64,000 bases of DNA. It comes from Dethiothermospora halolimnae. GTDB lineage: Bacteria > Bacillota > Clostridia > Tissierellales > VENL01. Positions 27,058-36,067 of the stretch are shown piece by piece (position 1 is the stretch's first letter; the number at the start of each line of letters is the position of its first letter). Where the stretch lies: NCBI RefSeq assembly GCF_037577855.1, contig NZ_JBAKFX010000007.1, positions 1-64,000 on the forward strand, written 5' to 3'. The notes below the pieces were generated by a model. It worked only from the letters and a program-made list of their open reading frames with translations, made no database searches and had not been told where the DNA came from. A program made the position numbers and the translations under genes.

Positions 27058-27771
27058 ATGAATATATTAAAAATATACAAAGACAAAATAGAAGAGATAA
27101 AAAGTAATACCTCTGCTTTAAGTATAATATTAGTAGGGTCAGCTGTAAATACTAGAGATGAAGATTTTGATAAATTAAAAGATATAGACATGTTTATTAT
27201 TACTAATGATAATAGCTTCCAAAGGGAAGTTGTTAATATCGATAATATTGAATTTGATATATCCTATATGCCAAAGAATTTATTAAAAATAGGTATAGAG
27301 GAAAAATGGCCTTTTTTAATAAATGCATTAAGTAAATATAAAATTATATATAATAAGATTGATGATATGGAATTATTATTGGAAAAAATAAGCTATATTT
27401 ATAAGAAAGGTCCCGATTCAATGGACAGACAAGAGGTAGACTATATCAGATTTAATTTGTTTCAAAAATTTGAAGATATGATGGTTAGACGAGAAGATGA
27501 GGTTAACTTTCAGTTTCTTGTTCACAGTCTATTAAATGATATTCTTATTGCATATTTAAAAATAAATAATATTTGGATACCCAAGGATAAAAAGATATTA
27601 GCTGTAATTAAGAAAAATGATAATGATCTATATAATATGTGTAAGAACTTTATATTAGAGTATAAACAGGATAGAAAGATAATATTATTAGATAAAATAT
27701 TAAGCTATGTACTAATGCCTGTTGGAGGTAGATTAAAATATTGGGAAAAGGGTAACTTTCCATTAAAATAA
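27058..27771 (+). CDS. Nucleotidyltransferase-fold protein
   Basis: The N-terminal 110 residues match the polymerase-beta-like nucleotidyltransferase fold: IILVGSAVNTRDEDFDK, then LKDIDMFIITN with the paired acidic residues, and a third acidic position in IEFDISYMP. The rest is helical with no motif I know. Members include adenylyltransferases for antibiotics, toxins of MNT/HEPN pairs, and uncharacterised proteins. 237 residues. It leads the folP-folB-folK operon with 17 nt to folP; a link to folate is not evident. Confidence 0.65.
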   Translation: MNILKIYKDKIEEIKSNTSALSIILVGSAVNTRDEDFDKLKDIDMFIITNDNSFQREVVNIDNIEFDISYMPKNLLKIGIEEKWPFLINALSKYKIIYNKIDDMELLLEKISYIYKKGPDSMDRQEVDYIRFNLFQKFEDMMVRREDEVNFQFLVHSLLNDILIAYLKINNIWIPKDKKILAVIKKNDNDLYNMCKNFILEYKQDRKIILLDKILSYVLMPVGGRLKYWEKGNFPLK

Positions 27772-27788
27772 ATAATTGGAGGGATATT

Positions 27789-28655
27789 ATGAGAAATATA
27801 AACTATAGATTCCATAGAAAAATAGAAGTAGATTGTGGTAAATATAAATTTAACTTTGGAAAAAGGACTTACATAATGGGAATATTGAATGTGACTCCCG
27901 ACTCTTTTTCCGATGGTGGGGATTTTTATGATGTGGACAAGGCAATAGAACATGCAAAGTTAATGGTAGAAGAGGGTGCCGATATAATAGATATAGGTGC
28001 AGAGTCTACTAGACCTGGTTCTGATGAAGTATCGGCAGAAGAGGAAATGAAAAGACTAAGACCAGTACTAGAAAGACTTGTGGCTGAAATTGGTGTACCT
28101 ATATCTGTTGATACATATAAAGCATCGGTTGCAGAGGAAGCATTAAAAATAGGAGTCCATATGATAAATGATGTATGGGGTATGCAAAGAGATAAAAATA
28201 TGGCAAAGGTTATAGCTAAATATAATGTACCAATAGTTGCTATGCATAACCAAAATGGAACAGAATATAGAAAAGACATAATGGATGAAATATGTGACTT
28301 CTTTAGAAAAACAGAAAAGCTAGCTATGGAGGCTGGAGTAGATAGGGATAAGATAATATTAGACCCAGGAATAGGCTTTGGAAAAACTCCTGAACAGAAT
28401 ATGATTGTAATGTCTAGGTTAGGGGAGTTAAATGACCTAGGATATCCTATACTATTAGGAACATCGAGAAAATCAATGATAGGGAAAATACTAGATTTAC
28501 CTCCTAAAGAAAGGGTTGAAGGAACCCTTGCCACTACAGTTATGGGAATAACCCAAGGGGTAGATATAGTAAGGATACATGATGTTAAAGAAAATGTTAG
28601 AACAGCTAAAGTAACAGATGCTATAGTTAGGAGTGAAAATTGTTGGATAAAATAA
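27789..28655 (+). CDS. folP: Dihydropteroate synthase
   Basis: Condenses 6-hydroxymethyl-dihydropterin pyrophosphate with p-aminobenzoate, the sulfonamide target. Signature MGILNVTPDSFSDGG near residue 30, GADIIDIGAESTRPG near 60, VDTYKASVAEEA, DPGIGFGKTPEQN, and the LLGTSRKSMIG motif. 288 residues, normal. TTGGAGGGAT precedes the ATG. Overlaps folB by about 16 nt. Confidence 0.97.
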   Translation: MRNINYRFHRKIEVDCGKYKFNFGKRTYIMGILNVTPDSFSDGGDFYDVDKAIEHAKLMVEEGADIIDIGAESTRPGSDEVSAEEEMKRLRPVLERLVAEIGVPISVDTYKASVAEEALKIGVHMINDVWGMQRDKNMAKVIAKYNVPIVAMHNQNGTEYRKDIMDEICDFFRKTEKLAMEAGVDRDKIILDPGIGFGKTPEQNMIVMSRLGELNDLGYPILLGTSRKSMIGKILDLPPKERVEGTLATTVMGITQGVDIVRIHDVKENVRTAKVTDAIVRSENCWIK

Positions 28656-29008
28656 TAATGAAAAACTTAAGTTTTTATGGATATCATGGGGCATTAAAAG
28701 AAGAAAATGTATTGGGACAGAAATTTTTTATAGATATTGACATGTATGTTGATTTAAAAAATGCTGGAAAGTCTGATGATGTTAATGATACGGTTCATTA
28801 TGGTATAGCCTATGATATAGTAAAGGACGTAGTAGAAAATAAAAGATTTAACTTAATAGAAGCCCTAGGAGAAAATATAGCCCAGGAATTACTTAATAAA
28901 TTCAATACTATATCCGAAGTTAATGTATTAATAAGAAAACCAGAGGCCCCAGTAAATGGCATATATGACTACTTTGGAGTAGAAATAAGGAGAGGGAGAA
29001 ATGACTAG
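28640..29008 (+). CDS. folB: Dihydroneopterin aldolase
   Basis: Converts dihydroneopterin to 6-hydroxymethyl-dihydropterin. Core features are IIMKNLSFYGYHGALKEEN (with the active-site Tyr and Glu) and the conserved Lys in LIRKPEAPVNG. About 121 residues. Start is TTG at 28640 or the adjacent TTG at 28643, both served by AGGAGTG at 28630-28636; the ATG at 28658 would remove the first strand. Overlaps both neighbours, consistent with coupling. Confidence 0.93.
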   Translation: MLDKIIMKNLSFYGYHGALKEENVLGQKFFIDIDMYVDLKNAGKSDDVNDTVHYGIAYDIVKDVVENKRFNLIEALGENIAQELLNKFNTISEVNVLIRKPEAPVNGIYDYFGVEIRRGRND

Positions 29009-29474
29009 GGCATATTTAGGTATAGGAAGTAATATTGGTGATACAAAAAAGCATATAGAAGATTCAATAGAGATGTTACGGAATAATAAAAAAATAGAGG
29101 TTATTAAAATATCATCTAAATATGAAACAGAACCCATTGGGTATACTGATCAAGATTGGTTTTTAAATGTTGTTGTTGAAATAAAAACTGAATTAGAGCC
29201 CTATGAATTGCTCAAGTATTGTAATTATATTGAAGATGAATTAAAAAGAAAAAGAATAATAAGATGGGGCCCGAGAACAATAGATGTGGATGTATTACTT
29301 TATGGTGATTATACATCAGACGACGAAAAGCTAACAATTCCCCATCCAAGGATGACCGAAAGGGCCTTTGTAATGATACCTCTATATGAAATAGCAAAGG
29401 ATATAAAGGTAAATGGGGAAGATATAAAAACTATAGTGGATAGATTGGAAGACCAAGAAATAAAGAAATTATAA
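29001..29474 (+). CDS. folK: 6-hydroxymethyl-dihydropterin pyrophosphokinase
   Basis: Transfers pyrophosphate from ATP to 6-hydroxymethyl-dihydropterin just before the folP step. Signatures: YLGIGSNIGDTKKHIE at the N terminus, SSKYETEPIGYTDQDWFLN, and the RWGPRTIDVDVLLYGD motif, then IPHPRMTERAFV. 157 residues. It overlaps folB by 8 nt; the three-gene order folP-folB-folK is common. No folE or folC is in the window. Confidence 0.96.
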   Translation: MTRAYLGIGSNIGDTKKHIEDSIEMLRNNKKIEVIKISSKYETEPIGYTDQDWFLNVVVEIKTELEPYELLKYCNYIEDELKRKRIIRWGPRTIDVDVLLYGDYTSDDEKLTIPHPRMTERAFVMIPLYEIAKDIKVNGEDIKTIVDRLEDQEIKKL

Positions 29475-29503
29475 AACACGACCCCAAAGGGGTCGTGTTT
29501 TTC
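29473..29503 (+). terminator. Terminator of the fol operon
   Basis: AAAACACGACCCC and GGGGTCGTGTTTTT pair around AAA directly after the folK stop. Confidence 0.9.
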
Positions 29504-29536
29504 TCTGCACCCTGTACTATGTACTCTGCACTTTTT

Positions 29537-29698
29537 TTAGTCTTGTTTTTCAAACATATCTTTTCCAACACCACATATTGGGCATACCCAATCATCAGGT
29601 ATATCTTCAAAGGCTGTACCTGGTTCTATACCTCCATCTGGATCTCCTACCTCTGGGTCATAAACATATCCACAAGGAATGCATACATATTTATCCAT
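29537..29698 (-). CDS. Rubredoxin
   Basis: A 53-residue iron protein for low-potential electron transfer in anaerobes. Two Cys knuckles bind one iron: CIPCGYVYD near residue 6 and CPICGVGKD near 39, with the usual PDDWVCP between. The start at 29698 follows AAAGGAGTTTTTGTT; the longer in-frame extension upstream lacks a ribosome site. Monocistronic; the partner oxidoreductase is not nearby. Confidence 0.96.
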   Translation of the reverse strand: MDKYVCIPCGYVYDPEVGDPDGGIEPGTAFEDIPDDWVCPICGVGKDMFEKQD

Positions 29699-30159
29699 AA
29701 CAAAAACTCCTTTCATTTTATAATTATCATATATAACTAGATAATACCCAAGAAATTGCAATTTTAAACTTAAAAAAATAATATTTTGAAATATTATTTC
29801 AGTTAAATTACCAGATGGCTAGTCTATATTTCAGTTGTTATAAAACTCTATTTCAGTTGTTATAAAACTCTATTTCAGTTGTTATGAAACCTTATTTTAC
29901 TTGTTATGAAACCCTATTTTAGCTGTTATAAAACTCTACTTTAGTTGTTGGGGGATTCTACTCTGGTTGTTGGGGGATTCGTAATCCCCCAACTAATTTT
30001 AAACAAAAACCATTATTTATAAGATTATACACATAAATTATGGGTAAAATACTATATAGAAAGGGAAATGTGAAATTTTCAAGAAAATATGCTATACTGA
30101 AAAATATGGATGTTTTCATATTATTATATACTATAACAATTTAGGTGGGTGTGATTCTA
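29699..30159. repeat. 22-bp tandem array next to a GTTGGGGGATT hairpin
   Basis: From about 29826 to 29968 lie six to seven degenerate 22-23 bp units of the form CAGTTGTTATAAAACTCTAT plus TT. The later units drift to GTTGTTGGGGGATTCTACTC plus TG, and the array ends in the dispersed hairpin with stem GTTGGGGGATT (29969-29993). The rest (29994-30159) is AT-rich with TATACT at 30093-30098 but no clear -35, then AGGTGGGTG for the next gene. Confidence 0.8.
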
Positions 30160-30546
30160 GTGAGTATTATTATTAATAAATCAATATGTAGTGATTTATC
30201 TCAGATTAAATCATTTTTAGAAAATATATTAAAACAAATAAATGAAGATATTAATGATGACACACTATTATTTGACATAAAGTTGATATTACATGAATTA
30301 GTTGCCAATGGTGCAATACATGGGAATAGAAATGATGTAAATAAAAATATAGATTTATATTTAGAACTTGATAATGATCATATAAAGATAGAAGTTACCG
30401 ATGAAGGACTAGGATTTTATTATGATAAGAATAAATATAATCCAATGGAGTTAAAGTGTAATGGAAGGGGTTTAGTTATTGTAGATGGATTAAGTGATGA
30501 GTTTTATGTAAATAAAAATAAAGCAGTTTGTATAAAATATTTATAA
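30160..30546 (+). CDS. RsbW-like ATP-binding protein (HATPase_c_2)
   Basis: A stand-alone histidine-kinase-type ATPase domain like anti-sigma factors RsbW/SpoIIAB. The N box is ILHELVANGAIHGN, the G1 box is VTDEGLGFYY, and GRGLVIVDGLSDEF is the G2 region. About 128 residues. I place the start at GTG 30160 because AGGTGGGTG overlaps the upstream in-frame GTGs. Neither an anti-anti-sigma factor nor a sigma factor is adjacent, so its partner is unknown. Confidence 0.85.
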   Translation: MSIIINKSICSDLSQIKSFLENILKQINEDINDDTLLFDIKLILHELVANGAIHGNRNDVNKNIDLYLELDNDHIKIEVTDEGLGFYYDKNKYNPMELKCNGRGLVIVDGLSDEFYVNKNKAVCIKYL

Positions 30547-30573
30547 CTCTCAAAAAAAGAGAGTTTATCTTTT
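30547..30573. terminator. Short hairpin between converging genes
   Basis: CTCTC and GAGAG pair around AAAAAAA, followed by TTTATCTTTT; it may end the RsbW-like gene. Confidence 0.5.
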
Positions 30574-30584
30574 GTATATTTAAG

Positions 30585-31451
30585 TTATTTAGAAAAGACC
30601 TTATGGGCAATTAATATAGTCTGATAGCAGGTTATAACTATATTATCTATGATATCTTTTCTCTTTTCTTCATCTGACTTATTAGAAAAACAAATCTTTT
30701 CAACTCTACTTAGCCATTTGCTTACTAAAGGCTCATATTTATTGTGGAATGTATTAATATACTCTTTTGGTATACTTTTCTTTTTAAGGTCAACTTCCAT
30801 TTCTTTGGCTTCTGTTTTGATGATAGACATTATTTTATAGTATAAATGTTCATTGCCAGAAGTTCCATTATATTTGAAGACTTTGTTAATTTGTAGCGCA
30901 ATATCCTTCCAAAGATTAAATCGAATTTTTAATAAATCTTTAACATCCTTATCATCAAATAGAGGGAGTTGATATTTTATAATATCACTTATTTCTGATA
31001 TATCCTTTTCATTTTTTCTTCCAACCTTTATAACTTTACTTAATCCTGGAATTTTTAAATTATTAATTAAAAAAGTTATAAAGTTTGAAGGCAGTGGTAC
31101 CCCTAACATTGTTAAATTTTCTAATATACTAACTGTTTCAGTAACTTCTAAAAAAGCTACTATAAGTCTAGAAAAAAGAGTTGTTTGAACTATTGTTATT
31201 ACCCCGATTTCCAAAAGTTTAACAGTAAAAATAGCTGTTGAATAGGTTATTATCTTTTTTAGTAATTTACATAAGCCTTTACTACTAAATCTACCATATC
31301 TTAAAGCAACAGCTAATCCAGTTAGAGTATCAACTATGATCAAAGTCAAAAGTACTATATAGGATATATCAATATGGTTATAAAAACTTTCTAAAAAGGC
31401 AACTATTCCTGAAATGAAAGATAATTCTAATAAATAACTAAGTCTGTTCAT
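30585..31451 (-). CDS. Holin-family membrane protein with an extra C-terminal domain
   Basis: The first 135 residues match the TcdE/phage holin type 4 family: three to four membrane segments, the DTLTGLAVALRYGRFSSKG motif following the second segment, KKIITYSTAIFTVKLLE, and the ETVSILENLTMLGVPLPSNF signature. Normal members stop near 130-150 residues. This one has 288, with a hydrophilic helical C-terminal half (NEKDISEISDIIKYQLPLF onward) that I do not recognise. No endolysin or phage gene is adjacent. It could be a domesticated holin with a cytoplasmic or wall-side effector, or simply a membrane anchor. Confidence 0.65.
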   Translation of the reverse strand: MNRLSYLLELSFISGIVAFLESFYNHIDISYIVLLTLIIVDTLTGLAVALRYGRFSSKGLCKLLKKIITYSTAIFTVKLLEIGVITIVQTTLFSRLIVAFLEVTETVSILENLTMLGVPLPSNFITFLINNLKIPGLSKVIKVGRKNEKDISEISDIIKYQLPLFDDKDVKDLLKIRFNLWKDIALQINKVFKYNGTSGNEHLYYKIMSIIKTEAKEMEVDLKKKSIPKEYINTFHNKYEPLVSKWLSRVEKICFSNKSDEEKRKDIIDNIVITCYQTILIAHKVFSK

Positions 31452-31700
31452 AATTCTATCCCCAATACATAATTAATATACTGTCCTAATACATAGTATG
31501 TATTAAATTTTATTTTGATAAAAATTTCTGTTAAATGGAACTTTTAAGTTTTCAAACCGTCTATATTTATATATAAGATATTTATCATTGAATGTCTATT
31601 AAATTTTTAATTATCTATTGGGGGAATTACCAGTTTTTTATCAGTTGTTAGAAGGACTTGTGAGCCCTAAACTTAGAACTCAAATATAAGGAGGAGTATT

Positions 31701-33827
31701 ATGAAACGTGTAATATCTTTATTACTTATCACTATGATGACGATAACTATATTATTGCCATCACAAATCATAGCCAATGATGGTTATGATAAAGAACTTA
31801 AGGAAGCTATACTAAAGGCAAAGAAACTATTTAATATTACAGCTGACTATGATGAGTTTGATTATAATATTAATAGCAACAATGGAGATACTGAATATTA
31901 TTTAAGGTGGAGCGATACTAAAAGTCAGTTGGGAGAAATAAGTGTAAGGATTAACAATAATGGAAAAGTAACAAGTTATAACAGTTATAAACCTGACTCT
32001 TCACAAGAAACTCCTAAGTTAGCAGAGATCAGTAAAAGTGATGCCCTTAAAAAGGCAAAGGAATTTGTAAAAAAAGTAAGACCAGATTTAGTAGATAAAA
32101 TTAAATATGAGGAGAATAATAGACCATTAAATATTAACAGCAAATACTATAACTTAAAGTTCCATAGGGTAGAAAATGAAGTGCCTTATTATGAAAACAA
32201 TTTACAAATATCTGTTAATAACTATACAGGAGAAGTGCAGAGATTCAGTAGCAATTGGAATGAAAATATAAGTTTTGATAGCAAAGCAAATATTATATCA
32301 ATTGATAAGGTAAAGGAGATCTATAAAGAAAAATTAGGATTAGACCTAGTATATAAATTTAAATATGACAATGACCAGTATATACCCTATATTGTATATA
32401 CTACATTAGAAAAGGGAATTATAGATGCTAAAACAGGAGATATAATTGATGATTATGGTTATTTATATAGAAATATAACTGAAGAGGATAAGGCTAATAT
32501 GGCTTCTAAATATGGCCTTGATCCTAAGGAAAAGGAAGCTATTGAAAATGTTAAGGGACTTATATCTAAAGAAAAGGCGGAAAAAATAGCTAGGGACTTC
32601 TTTAAACTAGATGATAAAACAAAACTTTCATATAGTAGGCTATATACTAATTGGAGAAATAATGATGACTATATATGGAGACTATCTTTTGAGAAAAAAG
32701 ATAATGGAAAACACACTAGCTTAAATGTTACTCTAGATGCAAAGTCAAAAGACATATTATCATTTAATAAATATTATCCAAAGGATGATAATAAAAAAGT
32801 TAAATACAATAAAGAAGAGTCTCTAAAAATAGCTAAAGAATTTATAAAAGAAATGGAGCCAGATAAGTTTGATAGAGTAGAATATGTTAAAAGAGAAGTA
32901 CCGGAAATCAGACCTCTAGAAGAGAAAGAAAAGCCATTGGCATATAGATTTAACTTCATAAGAAAAGAAAATGGAGTATATGTATCGGAAGACGGATTTA
33001 ATATAACTATAGATACAACTTCAGGGGAAATTGGATCCTACAGTCATAAATGGTATAAAGATAAACTGCCAATTGAATCTGATTTAGAAAAGGTTATTAA
33101 ACTAGACAAAGCCTATGATATATTATTTGATGAGATAGGATTAGAATTGGTTTATAAATCTAAAGATAATGACTATATTTATCGTAGTGAAGTGACATCT
33201 AAAGGAAAGATGGCAAAATTAGTATACTCAGTGAAAAAAGATAAACCCCTTAATATAGATGGAATTACAGGAGATATATTGTATAGTGATGGAGAATCAT
33301 ATAAAGAAAATAAAATAATAAGTTATACTGATATAGATGATAGTAAAGCTAAATCTAAGATAGAAGTATTGGCACAATATGGAATAGCACTTCCTGGAGA
33401 TGAATTTAAGCCCAACCAAGAAATAAAACAGAGAGAATTATTGTATTTATTGGCTAAAGCTAAAGGATACTACATTCCAGAGTTTCAGGATGATGACAAA
33501 TTTGATGAAGTTTTATATGACAGGCTGATAAGTACAAATATTATAACAGCAAAAGAAAAGAATCCAGAGAAAAGTGTAACAAAAGAGGATACTATAAAAT
33601 ATATTATAAGATTTTTAGGCTATGATAAAGTTGCATCATTACAGGGAATATACAAATTGGAATTCCATGATGTAAAGGAAATAGACCCTAATCTTATAGG
33701 TCATATAGCTTTAGCTAAAGGGTTGGATATAATAAATTTAGAGGATGGAAATTTAAACCCTAAAGCTCAAATAACTAGGGAAGGGGCTTGTATATTAATA
33801 TATAATTATTTAAATATAAGCTCTTAA
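31701..33827 (+). CDS. Secreted YcdB/YcdC-type protein with C-terminal SLH-like region
   Basis: Signal peptide KRVISLLLITMMTITILL, ending at QIIA-ND. Two long tandem YcdB/YcdC (PepSY-like) repeats follow, each with ISKSDALKKAKEFVKKVRP-type or KEESLKIAKEFIKEMEPDKF-type helices and a SYSHKWYKDKLP-like strand. The last 150 residues (KSKIEVLAQYGIALPGDEFK, EIKQRELLYLLAKAKGYY, HIALAKGLDIINLEDG) look like degenerate S-layer homology repeats, which would bind the cell wall. 708 residues. AGGAGGAG precedes the ATG. The function of YcdB proteins is unknown. Confidence 0.8.
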   Translation: MKRVISLLLITMMTITILLPSQIIANDGYDKELKEAILKAKKLFNITADYDEFDYNINSNNGDTEYYLRWSDTKSQLGEISVRINNNGKVTSYNSYKPDSSQETPKLAEISKSDALKKAKEFVKKVRPDLVDKIKYEENNRPLNINSKYYNLKFHRVENEVPYYENNLQISVNNYTGEVQRFSSNWNENISFDSKANIISIDKVKEIYKEKLGLDLVYKFKYDNDQYIPYIVYTTLEKGIIDAKTGDIIDDYGYLYRNITEEDKANMASKYGLDPKEKEAIENVKGLISKEKAEKIARDFFKLDDKTKLSYSRLYTNWRNNDDYIWRLSFEKKDNGKHTSLNVTLDAKSKDILSFNKYYPKDDNKKVKYNKEESLKIAKEFIKEMEPDKFDRVEYVKREVPEIRPLEEKEKPLAYRFNFIRKENGVYVSEDGFNITIDTTSGEIGSYSHKWYKDKLPIESDLEKVIKLDKAYDILFDEIGLELVYKSKDNDYIYRSEVTSKGKMAKLVYSVKKDKPLNIDGITGDILYSDGESYKENKIISYTDIDDSKAKSKIEVLAQYGIALPGDEFKPNQEIKQRELLYLLAKAKGYYIPEFQDDDKFDEVLYDRLISTNIITAKEKNPEKSVTKEDTIKYIIRFLGYDKVASLQGIYKLEFHDVKEIDPNLIGHIALAKGLDIINLEDGNLNPKAQITREGACILIYNYLNISS

Positions 33828-34048
33828 ATCATATCGACATTATTCAATATAAAAAGACAAAAAATGTAAGGGTGTTGCCAAATATGCTAAAAAAACGACC
33901 AGTTTTCAAATATATGTTGAATATAATTTTCTAAAGTGTACAATATAGTTACAGGGACTTTATATCCCCCTAGATTAGATAAATTTAGAAGAAATATTGG
34001 AATCAGTCCCTTAAAAAAATTATTATGATTTAAACCCCATTTTTCGTA
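33828..34048. other. Intergenic sequence, no gene seen
   Basis: AT-rich sequence downstream of the YcdB-like gene without an open reading frame that has a ribosome site. I see no repeat module from the families described elsewhere until the hairpin at 34049. Confidence 0.4.
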
Positions 34049-34092
34049 ATAAACCAAAGGGCTCCCTTATATAAGGGAGCCCTTTGGTTTAT
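34049..34092. terminator. Long perfect hairpin, probable bidirectional terminator
   Basis: ATAAACCAAAGGGCTCCCTT and its exact complement AAGGGAGCCCTTTGGTTTAT enclose ATAT: a 20-bp perfect stem. It separates the YcdB-like gene from the cobalamin promoter. Confidence 0.75.
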
Positions 34093-34150
34093 ATAAATTC
34101 TGCTACCTTACACCGAACAAATGGACATCAAAAGTGCCGTTGTTCTAAGT

Positions 34151-34179
34151 TGACAAAAAAACTTATATTAACTATAATG
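34151..34179 (+). promoter_or_regulatory. Sigma-A promoter of the cobalamin cluster
   Basis: TTGACA (34151-34156), a 17-bp spacer and TATAAT (34174-34179). A start near 34186 places the riboswitch at the very 5' end of the transcript. Confidence 0.9.
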
Positions 34180-34199
34180 AAGGTAACTTTAAAAACTGA

Positions 34200-34361
34200 A
34201 TATCTTTGTGGTACTTTTCTTAGAAAAGTTTAAAAGGGAAAGAGGTCAAAATCCTCTACAGCCCCCGCTACTGTGATCAGGGATGAAATCTTCTATTACC
34301 ACTGGTGATACTGGGAAGGAGAAGAGAGTAAAGTGAACTGTAAGTCAGGAGACCTGCCATA
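34200..34361 (+). promoter_or_regulatory. Cobalamin riboswitch (aptamer)
   Basis: The conserved elements of the B12 aptamer are present in order: AAAAGGGAA (34232), GGTCAAAATCC, AGCCCCCGCTACTGT (34260-34274), CCACTGGTGATACTGGGAAGG (34299 onward, in two pieces CCACTG and TGGGAAGG), and the B12 box GTCAGGAGACCTGCC (34344-34358). Binding of adenosylcobalamin should shut off the downstream cobQ cluster through the terminator at 34419. Confidence 0.95.
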
Positions 34362-34418
34362 AAGAACAGGGATACAATTACTTCGGAGGGAAGTATGTAG
34401 TATATTCATTTGATGAAT

Positions 34419-34449
34419 AACACATAGAAACCTTCCTATGTGTTTTTTT
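34419..34449 (+). terminator. Riboswitch expression-platform terminator
   Basis: ACACATAG (34420-34427) and CTATGTGT (34435-34442) pair, followed by seven T. Its distance of about 60 nt from the aptamer and 130 nt before cobQ fits transcriptional attenuation. Confidence 0.85.
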
Positions 34450-34578
34450 GTTTTTTGAAATTGAGGGTCAAATATATGGGGGTAAAGAGTTGGCGAATAG
34501 ACTTAACTGTTTTTATTTTCAATAAATACAAAGAAATACAACTATTACAACTATTACAACAAGAATGGGGATGATCTT

Positions 34579-36066
34579 TTGGCTAAAAATATTATGTTTC
34601 AAGGAACAGCTTCTTCAGTAGGGAAGAGCTTATTATCTGCGGGCTTATGTAGAATATTAAATAACCATGGATATAATGTGGCACCCTTTAAGTCTCAAAA
34701 TATGGCCCTTAATTCCTTTGTTACTAAGGAGGGAAAGGAAATGGGTAGAGCCCAGGCAGTTCAAGCGGAATCTGCAAGGGTAGAGCCTAGAGTTGATATG
34801 AATCCAATACTTTTAAAACCAACCAGTAATGTGGGGAGCCAAGTCATATTAAATGGTGTAGTTTATAAGAATATGAAGGCTATGGATTATTATAAAAAAA
34901 AGCCGGAGTTTAAAAAATATATTATTGATGCGTACCAAAATCTAGACAATAACTTCGACTGTGTAGTTATTGAAGGGGCTGGAAGTCCTGCAGAAATAAA
35001 CTTAAGGAAAAATGACATAGTAAATATGGGTTTAGCTGAGATGATTGATTCCCCAGTTATACTTGTGGGGGACATAGATAGAGGTGGAGTTTTTGCATCT
35101 ATATATGGAACTATAATGCTTATGGCTGAAGAGGAAAGAGCAAGAATAAAAGGTTTTATTATCAACAAATTTAGAGGAGATGTTAAAATCTTAGAGCCTG
35201 GTATAAAAATGATAGAAGAGAAGATAAATATACCATGTCTGGGTGTAGTTCCATATATGGATGTAAATATTGATGATGAGGATAGTGTAACAACTAGATT
35301 TGATAATAAAAACAGTGGAGAGATTAATGTAGGAATCATAAGGCTTCCATATATATCGAATTTTACAGATTTTTCTCCCTTAGAAATAGAAAAGGATTTA
35401 AATGTTAAGTATATAAAAAATACAGAAGAGCTAAAGGATATGGATATGATAATAATCCCAGGGAGTAAAAACACAATAAAAGATGCAGAATACTTATTTA
35501 ACAATGGGTTTGATAGAGAAATATATAGAAAAAGACGTAAGGGAGTACCTATTATAGGGATATGTGGTGGTTATCAAATACTAGGTAGGGAAATAGTAGA
35601 TCCATATTTAGTGGAATCTGATTTAAATAGAATAAATGGACTATCAATATTAGATATAAAAACAACAATGTTAAAAAATAAGACCACAACTCAAACTAAA
35701 GGGGAATTTATTGTAGATTCACCAGTATTTGATGATAAAGGAGATATAGTTACCGGTTATGAAATACATATGGGAGAAACGGAAATGTTAGGGGAAAGCT
35801 CCCATATATTAAGGCTTGAAGATGGTAGATTAGATGGTGCAATTAGTGAAGATGGAACTGTTATTGGAACATACCTACATGGAATATTCGATAATGACAA
35901 TTTTAGAAAAAATATAATTAAATTTTTAAAGAAACAAAAGGGAATAGAATGCAGTGATGAGTCTTTAAGCTATTATGAATTAAAGGAAAAAGAATATGAT
36001 AAACTGGCTGATAATATGGAGAAAAATATTAATATAAATAAAATAAAAGAAATAATGGGGTTATAA
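34579..36066 (+). CDS. cobQ: Cobyric acid synthase
   Basis: Amidates four side chains of adenosylcobyrinic acid a,c-diamide using glutamine and ATP (also called CbiP). The N-terminal dethiobiotin-synthetase-like ATPase has FQGTASSVGKSLLSAGLCR, and the C-terminal class I glutamine amidotransferase has the Cys of IGICGGYQILG and the His of GTYLHGIFDN. 495 residues, normal. TTG start after GGGGATGATC. First gene after the riboswitch; cbiB follows after 1 nt. Confidence 0.96.
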   Translation: MAKNIMFQGTASSVGKSLLSAGLCRILNNHGYNVAPFKSQNMALNSFVTKEGKEMGRAQAVQAESARVEPRVDMNPILLKPTSNVGSQVILNGVVYKNMKAMDYYKKKPEFKKYIIDAYQNLDNNFDCVVIEGAGSPAEINLRKNDIVNMGLAEMIDSPVILVGDIDRGGVFASIYGTIMLMAEEERARIKGFIINKFRGDVKILEPGIKMIEEKINIPCLGVVPYMDVNIDDEDSVTTRFDNKNSGEINVGIIRLPYISNFTDFSPLEIEKDLNVKYIKNTEELKDMDMIIIPGSKNTIKDAEYLFNNGFDREIYRKRRKGVPIIGICGGYQILGREIVDPYLVESDLNRINGLSILDIKTTMLKNKTTTQTKGEFIVDSPVFDDKGDIVTGYEIHMGETEMLGESSHILRLEDGRLDGAISEDGTVIGTYLHGIFDNDNFRKNIIKFLKKQKGIECSDESLSYYELKEKEYDKLADNMEKNININKIKEIMGL

Positions 36067-36067
36067 A

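Noticed and set aside
27926..28534. 202-codon frame on the minus strand opposite folP
   Set aside because: Shadow of a fully recognisable folP; Ser/Ile-rich translation without motifs or ribosome site.
29495..29740. 81-codon plus-strand frame across the rubredoxin region
   Set aside because: It lies antisense to rubredoxin, whose two Cys knuckles and ribosome site are unmistakable, and starts within a repeat lead-in.
34890..35504. 204-codon frame on the minus strand opposite cobQ
   Set aside because: Shadow of cobQ, same reasoning.
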